DNA of 64,000 nt from Pseudonocardia alni. GTDB taxonomy: Bacteria > Actinomycetota > Actinomycetes > Mycobacteriales > Pseudonocardiaceae. Where the stretch lies: positions 1,798,001 to 1,862,000 of the forward strand of contig NZ_PHUJ01000003.1 in the NCBI RefSeq assembly GCF_002813375.1, in the 5' to 3' direction. A program made the translations under genes and the position numbers. The notes beneath the pieces are model-generated. The model saw nothing but the letters and a program-made list of their open reading frames with translations. It ran no database searches and was not told where the DNA came from. Shown piece after piece: positions 1-8,894 of this stretch. How positions within the stretch are numbered: the first letter of the stretch is position 1; every line of letters begins with the position of its first letter.

Positions 1-3000
1 GGTAGCGGGTCATCTGCGGGTCGTCGAGGTGCGGGACCCGATCGGCCCAGGTGCCGACGTCGGGTTCGAACCGCTGCCGGTCGCGTAGACGGGCGTGGAT
101 GACGTTGGTGAGATTGCGGGCGCCGGTGAGTGGCTGGCCGGTGATCGTAGCGTGCAACGCGGCGTAGGGGTCGGTGCCGGAGACCTCGGCACGGCGCAGC
201 ACGCGGGTCAGCGAGGTGGAGGCGTCCTCGGCGGCGAGCTGGTCGCGCTGCTCGACGGTCAGGACTCCGGTGTCGGTGAGCCGGTCCAGCCACGCGCTCG
301 TGCGGCGGACCGACGCCTGGTGGGCGGCGTCGGCGAACAGCTCGGCCGCGACGGGAATCGACTCGGCCCACTGGGCGGAGTCCTCGGCGATGGTCAGGGC
401 GGAGCGGTCCGGTTCGGCCAGCTCCAATGCGGTCGTCAGGACGGCCTTCGGGGAGCGGTGCAGCTGGTGGTCCCGGCCGCCGTCCGCGGCGTCGGGCAGC
501 TCGGTCACGGTGGCGACGTAGGCGGTGTTGGCGTCGGTCCCGCGGGTCATCCCGACCAGGGCGGCGGCTTGGTCGGTCCGGTCGGTGACCACCGAGTGGC
601 AGGTCGTCACCGTGGCGCCCTGCCCGCAGTAGCGGGTCCCCGCGTAACCCAGGGCCAGGTCGTCGGCGACGAACCGGGGCGAGAGCACCATCCGCTCCCC
701 CGCCTCGTCGCCGTCGCGGCTGAGGTCGGTGGTGACGTCCAGGCCGCCGTCATCGCGGACCCCGACGACGCGGAAGCGTTCCCGGGTGTGCGGGGCGCGG
801 ATGTTGCCCTCGAACCCGGCAAGGTCGTGGCCGATCGCACGGGCCTCCACGACGTCACCGACCCCGGCGTAAGCGCCGGTGCGGCCCAGCCGCACCCCGG
901 ACTCGGTAACCAGGCCGAGGTCGACCAGCTGCGCGCGCAACTCGGAGGAGAGCCGGTCGGCCTGGTCGTTGGTGTCGACCAGCAGCAGCGACGCCTTCCC
1001 GGCCAGGGTGTCGGCCAGCCACGCCCGCGCCGCCGAGGCCTCGGCCGCATCCCGCGGGCCGCAGTCGATCAGACGGCCGTGGCGGTGGTACTCGTCGAGC
1101 ACCGTGGTGTCGCCCTCGCGCAGCCGTAGCGATGCCTCGCGTTCCCATGCGTGGGTGAAGCGGCGGGCCTCGTTGAGCTCGTAGCGCGCCCCGCCCGCCC
1201 GCGAGATCAGATCCATGCCGCCGCCGGCGCCGATCGCGGCGAGCTGGCGCGGATCCCCGACCAGCAACAGCTTCGCCCCCGCCGCATCCACATGGCCGTG
1301 GATGGCGGCCAGGGCGGGGGTGTCGGTCATCGCCGACTCGTCCACCACCACGATGTCCCCGGAGTGCAGCCGAAACCCCAGATCCGCGTCGTCGCGGGGG
1401 CGGCCGGCGGTGAGCCGGTCCTGGGTCGCGAGCCACGCGGCGATGTTGCGCGCGGTCAGGCCCTGCTCGGCCAGCACCGTCGTTGCCGCCTGCGCGGTAG
1501 CGAGCCCGAACACCCGCCGCGGCGGACCACCGCTGGTCAGGTCGGGGGCGGTCCAGGCCCGCGCCATCATCCCGACGGTGAACGACTTCCCCGTCCCGGG
1601 CGGGCCGACCAGGGTCTCGACCCGAGCCCCGGACCCGAGGATGCCGTGGACGGCGGCCTCCTGCGCGGCCCCGAGCCGGGTGCCGTTCGCGGCCAGTCCG
1701 GTCAGGAACCGGTCGATCACGGCGTCGGGCAGGCGCTCGCCGTCGTGACGCCCGGCAGCACCGGCGAGGATCCGCTCGGTGTGGACGTGCCCGGTCGTCG
1801 CGTAGAGAGTGGCGCCGGGGGCCTCGAACGCGGAGTCGCCGTTGGCGAGCTTGTACTCATCCGGCAGGACGTCGGCCGCGGGGCGCTTGGTCTGCACACT
1901 GGCGAGGTCGGCAGTCATGGCCTCGTCGGCGAGGACATCGAGGAGCTTCGCGATCTGCGCGCCGTCGCTGATCCCGAGGTGGTCGGGCAGCGCACTGTTC
2001 AGCGCGCGGATGAGGTCCGGGCGGGTCCACACGGTCCGGGAGTTCTGCACCTCGGCGAGCGCGACGTACACGACCTCGGCCGGGGACCACTGCATCGGCG
2101 GGACCTCGCCCGGGCGGGCGGCCAGGGCGGCGTCGGCGATCCCGGCCAGGCCACCGGCGATCTCGGCGTCCATCCGGGCCGCGACCCGGTCGAGCAGCTC
2201 CTCACGAGTCTCACCTTGGTGGGACTTACGGGCCCGGGTGGCGAGGGTGGCCTGCTGGGCGAGGCGTTCGAGCTGGTAGCCGTTCGGGGCGTGCCCGTAG
2301 CGGGCCTCGAACGCCTCGACCAGCTCCGCGGTCTTCGCGGTCACCTTGTTCCGCCGCGTCGAGATCAGGCTCATCGCCTGCTCCGATACCCCCACGACCT
2401 CGCGAGCCTTGCCATCCGGGCGGGTCGCCATCACCAACCCGAGCGACGCCGTGATCCGCTCCTCGGTCGTGCGCTCCGCGACCGCGGCGGCAGCCGGACG
2501 CCAGCGATGCAGACTCCGGCCGTCGACGGTGCGCCACACCCCGTCCGGGCCCTCGACACGGTTAAGGATCGTGTTGTGGACGTGCAGCTGCGGGTCCCGG
2601 TCACGAGAGTCGTGCTGGAAAAACGACGCCACGGTGAAGGCATGCGCGTCGGCATAGCGGCCGGCGGCACCGCCGTGGTGCCCGACCCGGGTATAGCCGG
2701 CCTTGTCCTGCAGCAGCTCCAGCGCGGCGTTGTTCCCGGCCCAGATCGCGTCCTCGACCGCCGCCCGGAACTGCCCCCACGCCGCGGCGGTCGCCTCGTC
2801 CCCGGCCTGGCGAGCGGCGACCTCACGGGCCTCGAACGCGGTGTGCAGCAGCGTCACCGACTTCTGCACGGAGAACGTGGCGTCGTAGAACGCGACGTTG
2901 TGCCGGGCCGACTTGCCTGCGTCCGTCCGGAGCTGGGCGCGGCGTTCCGCCGCGGCGTCCGGCTCGCGTTCCAGCGCGGCGGCGTAGATCTCGTCCTCGG

Positions 3001-3277
3001 ACAGGTACTTGCGACCGGTGTGTCCCAGCGTCGGGACGGTGTCCCACTGGGACGGGTCGTGGAACGCGGTGTCCCGCGGGTCGAGGAACCGCTCGTAGAC
3101 CGCGCGCATGTCCTGGGCCTCGACCAGGCCGTGCAGCCCGAGCTTCTCCGCTCCGGCGCCCCACCAGCGGCCCGGGGGCTCCCCGTCGGCGACGGCGCCG
3201 GTGTAGTAGTTCTCCCGCCCGGTCGCGACCTCCTTCAACAGGTACTCCGGGCTGTAGCCGTTGACGATCCTCAGCAC
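1..3277 (-). CDS. MobF-family conjugative relaxase-helicase (TrwC/TraI-like), C-terminus beyond window
   Basis: An open frame of about 1092 codons runs off the left edge. The chosen GTG start gives MLRIVNGYSPEYLL, the usual beginning of actinobacterial TrwC-type relaxases, with a GGGGTGG-like ribosome site upstream. The HUH histidine triad lies near residues 222-234 in QHDSRDRDPQLHVHN. YY at residues 24-25 are candidate nicking tyrosines. A RecD/TraI-like helicase half follows, with Walker A GPPGTGKS and a Walker B region containing VVVDESAM. Family knowledge: such proteins nick oriT, stay covalently bound to the 5' end and unwind the strand for transfer. It is the last visible gene of the leftward operon. 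Only the extreme C-terminus is missing. Confidence 0.93.
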   Translation of the reverse strand, partial: MLRIVNGYSPEYLLKEVATGRENYYTGAVADGEPPGRWWGAGAEKLGLHGLVEAQDMRAVYERFLDPRDTAFHDPSQWDTVPTLGHTGRKYLSEDEIYAAALEREPDAAAERRAQLRTDAGKSARHNVAFYDATFSVQKSVTLLHTAFEAREVAARQAGDEATAAAWGQFRAAVEDAIWAGNNAALELLQDKAGYTRVGHHGGAAGRYADAHAFTVASFFQHDSRDRDPQLHVHNTILNRVEGPDGVWRTVDGRSLHRWRPAAAAVAERTTEERITASLGLVMATRPDGKAREVVGVSEQAMSLISTRRNKVTAKTAELVEAFEARYGHAPNGYQLERLAQQATLATRARKSHQGETREELLDRVAARMDAEIAGGLAGIADAALAARPGEVPPMQWSPAEVVYVALAEVQNSRTVWTRPDLIRALNSALPDHLGISDGAQIAKLLDVLADEAMTADLASVQTKRPAADVLPDEYKLANGDSAFEAPGATLYATTGHVHTERILAGAAGRHDGERLPDAVIDRFLTGLAANGTRLGAAQEAAVHGILGSGARVETLVGPPGTGKSFTVGMMARAWTAPDLTSGGPPRRVFGLATAQAATTVLAEQGLTARNIAAWLATQDRLTAGRPRDDADLGFRLHSGDIVVVDESAMTDTPALAAIHGHVDAAGAKLLLVGDPRQLAAIGAGGGMDLISRAGGARYELNEARRFTHAWEREASLRLREGDTTVLDEYHRHGRLIDCGPRDAAEASAARAWLADTLAGKASLLLVDTNDQADRLSSELRAQLVDLGLVTESGVRLGRTGAYAGVGDVVEARAIGHDLAGFEGNIRAPHTRERFRVVGVRDDGGLDVTTDLSRDGDEAGERMVLSPRFVADDLALGYAGTRYCGQGATVTTCHSVVTDRTDQAAALVGMTRGTDANTAYVATVTELPDAADGGRDHQLHRSPKAVLTTALELAEPDRSALTIAEDSAQWAESIPVAAELFADAAHQASVRRTSAWLDRLTDTGVLTVEQRDQLAAEDASTSLTRVLRRAEVSGTDPYAALHATITGQPLTGARNLTNVIHARLRDRQRFEPDVGTWADRVPHLDDPQMTRY

Positions 3278-3411
3278 CGCGACCACCCCGCGACGGCGGC
3301 GAGCCGGGCCGGGCAGGTCTGCGCGGCGGGTGTCGGGGTTGCCGGGAGGCCGAAGGCCGGCCCGGACCCGCGGATCGTGATGCAAGGGTGTGATCGCTTT
3401 GATCTTGGGCT
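3278..3411. other. Gap upstream of relaxase gene, possible oriT region
   Basis: This is the non-coding gap between the relaxase start and the preceding tiny ORF. The stretch 3380-3420 is less GC-rich than its surroundings, and a small GGCC-GAA-GGCC inverted repeat lies near 3348. MobF relaxases often have their oriT close to the relaxase gene, so the gap is a candidate, but I see no recognised nic consensus. It may also simply hold the relaxase ribosome-binding site. Confidence 0.2.
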
Positions 3412-3492
3412 CTAATTGCTCTGTTCGGGGTAGTCGCTCTGGGTTCTCGTCGCGTGCTCGGTCGCGGTGATGTTCTGGCTGCTGGTGGTCAT
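3412..3492 (-). CDS. 26-aa translationally coupled mini-ORF
   Basis: The ATG overlaps the stop of the upstream DUF2637 gene as ATGA, the junction style used throughout this operon. The frame encodes a hydrophilic Ser/Thr-rich peptide, MTTSSQNITATEHATRTQSD and six more residues, ending at a TAG at 3412. No domain is recognisable. It could be a real small protein, a coupling leader for the relaxase, or chance. Only the overlap geometry supports it. Confidence 0.35.
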   Translation of the reverse strand: MTTSSQNITATEHATRTQSDYPEQSN

Positions 3493-4355
3493 CGGGTGGT
3501 CCTGTTCTGGGGCTCGTCGGGGACGAGGTGCAGGGTGTTCGGGGCCTGCTGCGGGGTGTCGCGGAGCTGCTGGAGTGCTCGGGCGGCGGTGCCGCGGCCG
3601 ACGTCGGCCAGGTCCTGCAGCTCGCGCACCGTCGGGAGGTTGCCGTGGCGCTGGCGGTGGGTCTGGGCGGTCGTGCGGGCGCGTTCCTGGGCGCCCGCAC
3701 CGGTCCCGGGCTCCGGCCGGACCGCCGGGCCGGGTGCCGGGCGGGACACCAGCCGCGGCGGGGCCGGGATCACCGGCCCGTCCAGCGCGGGCGGGACAGC
3801 CGGGCCGTGTCCCACCGGGTCGTGGTGTTCCACCGGTGTCCGGCCGGACGGCGGGACGGTGATGGTCGCCCGGGCACGCGGCGCGGACACGCCGTCGGAA
3901 TCGGGCCGATCCCGGTCCGCAGGTCTCGGCTCGGGGCGGGTCTCGGCGAGGAGGTAGAGCAGATGCGCGACGACGGCCGCGGCGATCGCGGGCCACGCCC
4001 CGACCCCGAACCGCAACACCGCATCCGCCTCGACCGGCGGGGCCCCGGGAGCCGGGGCGGGCCCGGCGAGGAACACCGCCTGCGCCAGACCCGACAGCCC
4101 GGCGGCGACGATCACCACGCTCCACGCGTAGCGGGCGGCGCCACCGGACAGCCGCGCGGTCGCGGTGTAGGCGACCAGGGCCAGGCCGTCGGTGATCAGC
4201 GGGTAGATCCACGCCACCGCGACCGGGACCCGCGCGGCAACCGCGACCTCGAACAGGCCGTGCGCGGTCGCCACCGCGGCGCCGATCGCGACGGCCAGGC
4301 CCGGCAGCCACACCGACGCCCGACCCCAGCGCGCCCCGCTTCCCGCGGCCGTCAT
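3489..4355 (-). CDS. DUF2637 membrane protein of mobile elements
   Basis: 288 aa. The N-terminal half has four hydrophobic segments, for example WLPGLAVAIGAAVATAHGLF, VAWIYPLITDGLALVAY, YAWSVVIVAAGLSGLAQAV and WPAIAAAVVAHLLYLL. This is the layout of DUF2637 proteins common on actinobacterial plasmids and ICEs. The C-terminal half is a long Pro/Arg-rich cytoplasmic tail ending in an HTH-like stretch (LPTVRELQDLADVGRGTAARAL) that may bind DNA. The start is the ATG overlapping the upstream stop (ATGA), not the longer upstream frame. A role in spreading or the transfer complex is inferred from context only. Confidence 0.8.
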   Translation of the reverse strand: MTAAGSGARWGRASVWLPGLAVAIGAAVATAHGLFEVAVAARVPVAVAWIYPLITDGLALVAYTATARLSGGAARYAWSVVIVAAGLSGLAQAVFLAGPAPAPGAPPVEADAVLRFGVGAWPAIAAAVVAHLLYLLAETRPEPRPADRDRPDSDGVSAPRARATITVPPSGRTPVEHHDPVGHGPAVPPALDGPVIPAPPRLVSRPAPGPAVRPEPGTGAGAQERARTTAQTHRQRHGNLPTVRELQDLADVGRGTAARALQQLRDTPQQAPNTLHLVPDEPQNRTTR

Positions 4356-5020
4356 CGCAGAGCCGTCCCGATCGGGCCGGCGTCGACCGCCGGGGCGGGC
4401 TCGGGCGGGGCCTGGTCGCGCTGCCCGGCCCACCACCGTGCGATCTCCTCAACGTGATCGGTGCCCGGAACCGGCAGCGCCGCGCCGCCGGGGGCGCTCC
4501 AGCCGGGGCGGGTCTGGTGGCGCTCGATCGAGCACGACCCGGCCTCCTTCCGGATCCGGTTGACCACCCCGGGCCGCTGACGGTCGTGCCAGTCCCCCGC
4601 CGCGCCGACCGACGCGGCCGGGCCCTGGTAGGCGGCGAGCCAGGCGTGCATGAGCCAGAGCAGCTCCTCGACGACCTCGGGGTGCCACAGCCAGCACTCG
4701 GGCAGCACCTTCGCCGCGTCGGGATAGCGCAGGAACACCGCCTGCGCCCACCCGCACAGCTCGTCGAGCAGCCGCCGGGTCTCGGCGGTGTCGGTCGGGG
4801 CCAGCAGCCACGACGGCGCCGCCGGGATCCGCCGGCGCGCGGTCACCGCGGCCAATGCCTCCGAGAGCTGCCCGACGAGCCGCCCCAGCTCCCCGACCTG
4901 GTCGCGGATCGGCTCCAGCTCGGCGACCTGGCGGCGCAGTGTGTCGACCTGACCGGCCAGCCGGGCCAGCGCCCCGCCGTCACCCGGCTCGGGGTGCGAC
5001 GGCGGGTTCACCGCTCCCAC
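4352..5020 (-). CDS. DUF4913-like element protein
   Basis: 222 aa. Residues about 15-60 form a predicted coiled coil (LARLAGQVDTLRRQVAELEPI). The middle part carries WLWHPEVVEELLWLMHAWLAAY and a later DWHDRQRPGVVNRI, which I recognise as the DUF4913 signature of actinobacterial plasmids and integrative elements. A conserved CSIERH lies near residue 170. The function of the family is unknown. The start overlaps the 3' end of the upstream gene by 13 nt and its stop overlaps the DUF2637 start, so it is inside one polycistronic unit. The coiled coil suggests oligomerisation. Confidence 0.75.
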   Translation of the reverse strand: MGAVNPPSHPEPGDGGALARLAGQVDTLRRQVAELEPIRDQVGELGRLVGQLSEALAAVTARRRIPAAPSWLLAPTDTAETRRLLDELCGWAQAVFLRYPDAAKVLPECWLWHPEVVEELLWLMHAWLAAYQGPAASVGAAGDWHDRQRPGVVNRIRKEAGSCSIERHQTRPGWSAPGGAALPVPGTDHVEEIARWWAGQRDQAPPEPAPAVDAGPIGTALR

Positions 5021-5856
5021 CCCGCCCCGTCACCGTCGCCCGACGGGGCCCGGCCCGGGGCCGGTGCGTCGTCGAGCTGGTCGGCGACGGCCTCGGCCTG
5101 CGAGGCGCGCACCAGGTCGGAGAAGCGGCGGGCCTCGGCCTCGGTCAGCGGCCGGACCCCGTCCTCGGCGGTCTCGTCCGGCGTGAGCCACATCCCGCCG
5201 ACGGACGCACCGTGCCCCTCGGCGAGAACCCGCTCACGGTCTCCGGGCTCCTCGATCTCCGCCGGGGGGCGGTCGTTCGGGGTGTGCACGTCGTCCTCCT
5301 GGTCGCGGTTGTTCTGGTCCTGGTGCTGCCCGGTGAGGGCGGTGGCGGTTGCGGCGGCCTCTGCTGCGGCGACGCGAGCGTCGTGAGCCGCGACGGCTTC
5401 GCGGTGCGAGCGCTCCCGGCCCTCCCGGGCGACCGTCACGAGCCGCGGCTGCGGGTCGCAGCCGGTCGTGTTGGTCAGCTCGTCGAGCCCGACCCGATGG
5501 GCGCGGTAGCCCCACATCTCCGCGTCGGAGTGCAGCCCGGCCAGCCGATCCCGCTCGGTGATCGCCGACGTCCCCCGCGCCTGCCGCAGCGCCGCGACCG
5601 CGGCGGCATCGGCACGGGCGCGGGCCTGCGCGACGGTCTCGCCACCCGCGAAGTCCACCCACCCGAACCTGGCGCAGGCGTCGTCGAGGTCGAACTCGTC
5701 GAGCCGCCAGCCCAACGAGGGCCGGCCGTGCACTCCGGTGGCGTCGCGCAGGTAGGAGGCGACGACCTGTTCCGCGTCCGTCCGGCCCCCGGGGAGGTCG
5801 GCGGCGAGCCGGTCGACGGCCTGGGCCGGGGTCCACATCTCGTAGCGCTCGCTCAT
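5008..5856 (-). CDS. Hypothetical acidic element protein
   Basis: 282 aa, no family recognised. The N-terminus (MSERYEMWTPAQAVDRLAAD) precedes a compact region up to about residue 110. An Ala/Arg-rich helical segment (residues 140-185) follows, then a low-complexity polar stretch and an acidic C-terminus rich in Asp, Glu and Pro. The ATG at 5856 overlaps the stop of the coupling-protein gene (ATGA) and is preferred to the upstream ATG at 5865. The position directly after the coupling ATPase suggests an accessory transfer role, but nothing in the sequence proves this. Confidence 0.7.
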   Translation of the reverse strand: MSERYEMWTPAQAVDRLAADLPGGRTDAEQVVASYLRDATGVHGRPSLGWRLDEFDLDDACARFGWVDFAGGETVAQARARADAAAVAALRQARGTSAITERDRLAGLHSDAEMWGYRAHRVGLDELTNTTGCDPQPRLVTVAREGRERSHREAVAAHDARVAAAEAAATATALTGQHQDQNNRDQEDDVHTPNDRPPAEIEEPGDRERVLAEGHGASVGGMWLTPDETAEDGVRPLTEAEARRFSDLVRASQAEAVADQLDDAPAPGRAPSGDGDGAGWER

Positions 5857-7793
5857 CGGGTCCACCGCCCATCACTCGCGCCACCGGCCGGGCCAGCGGG
5901 ACGACCGCCCTCGCAATCGGGACCGGGCTCGTGCGGCGCGGTCTCCTCGACGGCCTGGTCAGCCTCGGTACCGCGGCGGATCGCGCGGAGCTCGGCGAAC
6001 ATCCGGTTGGACGACCGGACCCGCTCGGCCGCCTCGCTGTAGCGGTCTGGCCACCGTGCGGCGAGCAGGACCAGGAGGCGTTCGAGCTGGCCATCGGCCC
6101 ACACCCGAGCGGCCTCACCGCGGCGGTGCCAGCGGTTCTCGGCCTGGATCCGCGCCAGCACCCGCGCCCGACGCCGCACATCGCGGCGACGCCACGCCAT
6201 CTGCGCCCGCCCGATCACCGGGGCGATCCCGCGGCGGATCACCACCACCCGCCCCGCGGGCAGGTTCGCGATCTGCGCCGGAGCGAGCACCGGCACCTTC
6301 CGCACGCTGCGCGAGGCGACGCGGCCGTGGTCATCGGTCGTGGTGACCCGCTCGTCCCGCTCTCCGGCCAGGGTGGACCAGAACTCCAGGTCCGCCTTGT
6401 CCCGGGTCCCGCCGAAGATCATGACGGCGGCGGTGTTGTTCAGGATGGTCGCCGCCTTGTGCTCACCCCAGCGGGCCAGGAGTTGGGCCCGGGACTGGAA
6501 CGCGCACAGGATCGTCACCCCACGACCGCCCATGTCCGCGGTCCACGACTCCAGCGGGACCGGGGAGATCAGGGCGGCCTCGTCCAGGAACAACCCCAGC
6601 GGCGGATCCAGCCGCCCCTTCGGCTGCCCGGCGGCCAGCCGTCGGGCCTCGCGGGCGATGTGCCCGGTCAGCGCACACACCAGTGGGGCGGTCTGGGCCT
6701 CCTCGGCGCCGAGCAGGAACACCGTCGCGCGGTCGTCGAGGAGCCGGGCGACGTCGAAGCCGTCCCCCGGCTCCGCCGCCGCAGCCGCCGCGGGATGGGT
6801 CAGCCACCCGAGGGCGGGCATCACGCTGGAGGTGATCGAGGAACGGGTGCGCTCGTTGGTGGTCAGGAACTGCATGACGTCCTGCTCGAACGCGGTCACC
6901 CCCGAGCGGCGCAGCAGTGCGGGGACCTCGCGGCCGGCGGTGTCGGGGTCGGCGACCCAGCCGAGGACGTCGGCCATCAGCTTGTGCCCGAGGGCGGCGG
7001 CGTGCAGCAGGGCGGCGAGGACGCGGCGGGCCTGACCGTCCCAGAACTCCCGATCCCCACCCGACCCGGACGCGACGGCGGCGAGCATGTCCGTGGCCCG
7101 CTCGGTCGCGCTCACCGGGTCGGTGCAGCCGGTCAGCGGATCGAACGTGATCGTGCTGGCCCGGCCGCCGAGGCCGGCGGGGTTGAACACGAACACCTCA
7201 CCCCGGGTCTGGCGGCGCAGCGGCGCGCACAGGTCGAGCAGGTCGGTGCGGGTCGAGGTCACCAGGGCCGCGCCGGGGGCGTCCAGGACGCGCCCGGCGA
7301 GCCAGCCGGTCTTACCGGTGCGGGGACCGCCGACCACGATCACCACGTCCTCGACCAGCGCCCACACCCGCAACACGCCCGTACGGCACAACTCCACCGC
7401 GGCCTCGCTCGTGGCGAGCCGGGCCCGCTGCCACCGCGGGAGACCGGCCAGGGACGGGCGGACTGTGCCGGTCCGTCGGCGGACGGCCAGGGTCCCGGCG
7501 TGGCGGACGATGTCCAGCGACGACGCGACGCCGACCTTCCGGCGGGACCGCGCGGCCCAGCGGGACACTGTGGCCGACGAGCGCGACCAGCGGTGCCACA
7601 CGATCACCCCCGCCAGCCCGACCACGGCGACGAGTGCAGGCCAGGACAGGGCGGTGACGATCGTCGCGGCCGGGAGCAGCGCGACCAGGGCGAGGCCGGC
7701 GGCCAACGCTCGGGCGCCGCGGGCCCAGGCGAGCAGCGCGCCCGCGGCGAACATCGCGAGTACGAGCGCGGTGGAGCTGACCAGGATCTCCAT
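5853..7793 (-). CDS. TraG/TraD (VirD4)-type coupling ATPase
   Basis: 646 aa. Two N-terminal hydrophobic stretches (about residues 5-25 and 30-70) anchor it in the membrane. The cytoplasmic ATPase has Walker A GGPRTGKT and Walker B LGLFLDEAALI. The stretch RGVTILCAFQSRAQL followed by NNTAAVMIFGGTRD matches the TraM-recognition (TraG_D) region. Type IV coupling proteins recruit the relaxosome to the secretion channel and power DNA passage, so it is the natural partner of the relaxase four genes downstream. The start MEILVSS overlaps the upstream stop as TGATG. An upstream in-frame ATG at 7946 would lie inside the previous gene and is rejected. Confidence 0.9.
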   Translation of the reverse strand: MEILVSSTALVLAMFAAGALLAWARGARALAAGLALVALLPAATIVTALSWPALVAVVGLAGVIVWHRWSRSSATVSRWAARSRRKVGVASSLDIVRHAGTLAVRRRTGTVRPSLAGLPRWQRARLATSEAAVELCRTGVLRVWALVEDVVIVVGGPRTGKTGWLAGRVLDAPGAALVTSTRTDLLDLCAPLRRQTRGEVFVFNPAGLGGRASTITFDPLTGCTDPVSATERATDMLAAVASGSGGDREFWDGQARRVLAALLHAAALGHKLMADVLGWVADPDTAGREVPALLRRSGVTAFEQDVMQFLTTNERTRSSITSSVMPALGWLTHPAAAAAAEPGDGFDVARLLDDRATVFLLGAEEAQTAPLVCALTGHIAREARRLAAGQPKGRLDPPLGLFLDEAALISPVPLESWTADMGGRGVTILCAFQSRAQLLARWGEHKAATILNNTAAVMIFGGTRDKADLEFWSTLAGERDERVTTTDDHGRVASRSVRKVPVLAPAQIANLPAGRVVVIRRGIAPVIGRAQMAWRRRDVRRRARVLARIQAENRWHRRGEAARVWADGQLERLLVLLAARWPDRYSEAAERVRSSNRMFAELRAIRRGTEADQAVEETAPHEPGPDCEGGRPAGPAGGASDGRWTR

Positions 7794-8326
7794 CAGTGCT
7801 CCCACCCCTCGTTCCACGCCTGCACCTCGGCGGCGTGGCGGGTGCAGCCCTTGGCGTGGCCGTCCTCGCTGTTGGCCGGGTTGCCCTCGAACGGGCCGTG
7901 GTCGGTGACCAGGCCGTCGCAGGTCGAGCAGCGCCAGTACGCGCACGGCGTCCGGAACGAGCGCACCCCGTCCGGCTCGGGGTCCGGGGCCCGGCCGCAG
8001 ACCAGCCAGTCGAACGCCGCCTCCCCCACGACCGCGACCTCGTCGGTGGTGATGCCGAGCGCGTCGGCGATCTGGTCCCAGGACCGGCCCGACGCGCGGG
8101 CGGCCCGGGCGTACTCAGTCAGCTGGGACTCCGCCACCGTGTGCACGAGCAGCGCGGCCCGGATTCCGGCCAGCGGGTCGTCGAGGCGGCGGTCGGTGAA
8201 CACCGTGAACCCCGGGATCGGGACCTCGGCCTCGGCCGCGCCGAACGCCTCGACGGCGATCCGGCGCACCAGCTCACGGACCCGACCGGACACGGCGGTC
8301 CTCGGGGACGCGTCGAACACGCTCAT
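7793..8326 (-). CDS. Hypothetical protein with HTH-like and zinc-ribbon-like parts
   Basis: 177 aa. Residues about 75-110 contain ARASGRSWDQIADALGIT, which has a helix-turn-helix look. The C-terminus has a Cys/His cluster (YWRCSTCDGLVTDHG then GHAKGCTRH) suggesting a bound metal. Similar small proteins sit in transfer regions of actinobacterial elements; I do not know a function. The ATG overlaps the stop of the WhiB gene as TGATG and its own stop overlaps the coupling-protein start, so translation is probably coupled on both sides. Confidence 0.72.
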   Translation of the reverse strand: MSVFDASPRTAVSGRVRELVRRIAVEAFGAAEAEVPIPGFTVFTDRRLDDPLAGIRAALLVHTVAESQLTEYARAARASGRSWDQIADALGITTDEVAVVGEAAFDWLVCGRAPDPEPDGVRSFRTPCAYWRCSTCDGLVTDHGPFEGNPANSEDGHAKGCTRHAAEVQAWNEGWEH

Positions 8327-8796
8327 CACCGACCACCGCCCGCGGTGACCACGAGGGCAGCGGCCCACCGGTCGACGGTCCGACGGGTCACGCCCAGCGT
8401 GCGGGCGACGTCGCCACGGTCGGCTCCCGCGGTGAGCGCGGCGCAGCCCGCAGCGATGACCGGCGCCCGATCGGTCCGCGGAGACGGCACGGGCACGACG
8501 GCCGGCCGTCGCTCGACGCGACGACTCCGAGGCGTGGCCCGGCGGGCGCGGCGCCGCTCGTCCTCGGTCAGCCCACCGGCGATGCCGTGCGGCTGCTCGG
8601 CGATGGCCCACGTCCGGCACGCGGCAATGACCGGGCACCCCGCGCACACCCACAGAGCCCGCCGCTCCTCCGCGGCCAGGGCCGCACCGGCGGTCGCGGT
8701 CGGGAAGAACAGCTCCGGGTCGACGTCGCGGCAGCCCGCGCGGGCCCGCCAGTCCAGCTCCTCGCCCCGCCCGGGGTTCGGGTCTACGGTGAACAT
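8326..8796 (-). CDS. WhiB-family iron-sulfur regulator with C-terminal HTH
   Basis: 156 aa. The four cluster-ligating cysteines are at residues 22, 51, 54 and 60 (GCRDVDPELFFP, then WVCAGCPVIAAC), the Wbl pattern that binds a [4Fe-4S] cluster. The usual G(V/I)WGG turn is GIAGG here, losing the Trp that in chromosomal WhiB proteins helps contact sigma-A. After a basic stretch the protein gains an HTH-like tail (DRGDVARTLGVTRRTVDRW, about residues 130-148). The ATG at 8796 has a strong AGGAGG. A longer frame from GTG 8898 overlaps the upstream stop (GTGA) and would add 34 residues. It probably controls element genes, by inference. Confidence 0.85.
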   Translation of the reverse strand: MFTVDPNPGRGEELDWRARAGCRDVDPELFFPTATAGAALAAEERRALWVCAGCPVIAACRTWAIAEQPHGIAGGLTEDERRRARRATPRSRRVERRPAVVPVPSPRTDRAPVIAAGCAALTAGADRGDVARTLGVTRRTVDRWAAALVVTAGGGR

Positions 8797-8894
8797 CTCT
8801 CCTACCTCCTGTTGGTTGGTGAGAGCGGCCCGGCGGTGTGCTTCCGCCAAGAACCCGTCGCCGGGCCGTCCCATCTCTTGCGTGCTCGCCTCGG

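Noticed and set aside
1151..3415. Long plus-strand open frame of about 754 codons
   Set aside because: It is antisense to the relaxase, is Gly/Arg/Pro-rich without domains and arises from the high-GC bias.
3412..4452. 346-codon reverse frame across the DUF2637 region
   Set aside because: It is Arg/Pro-rich and out of frame with the clear DUF2637 protein. Only its last 26 codons have a supported coupled start.
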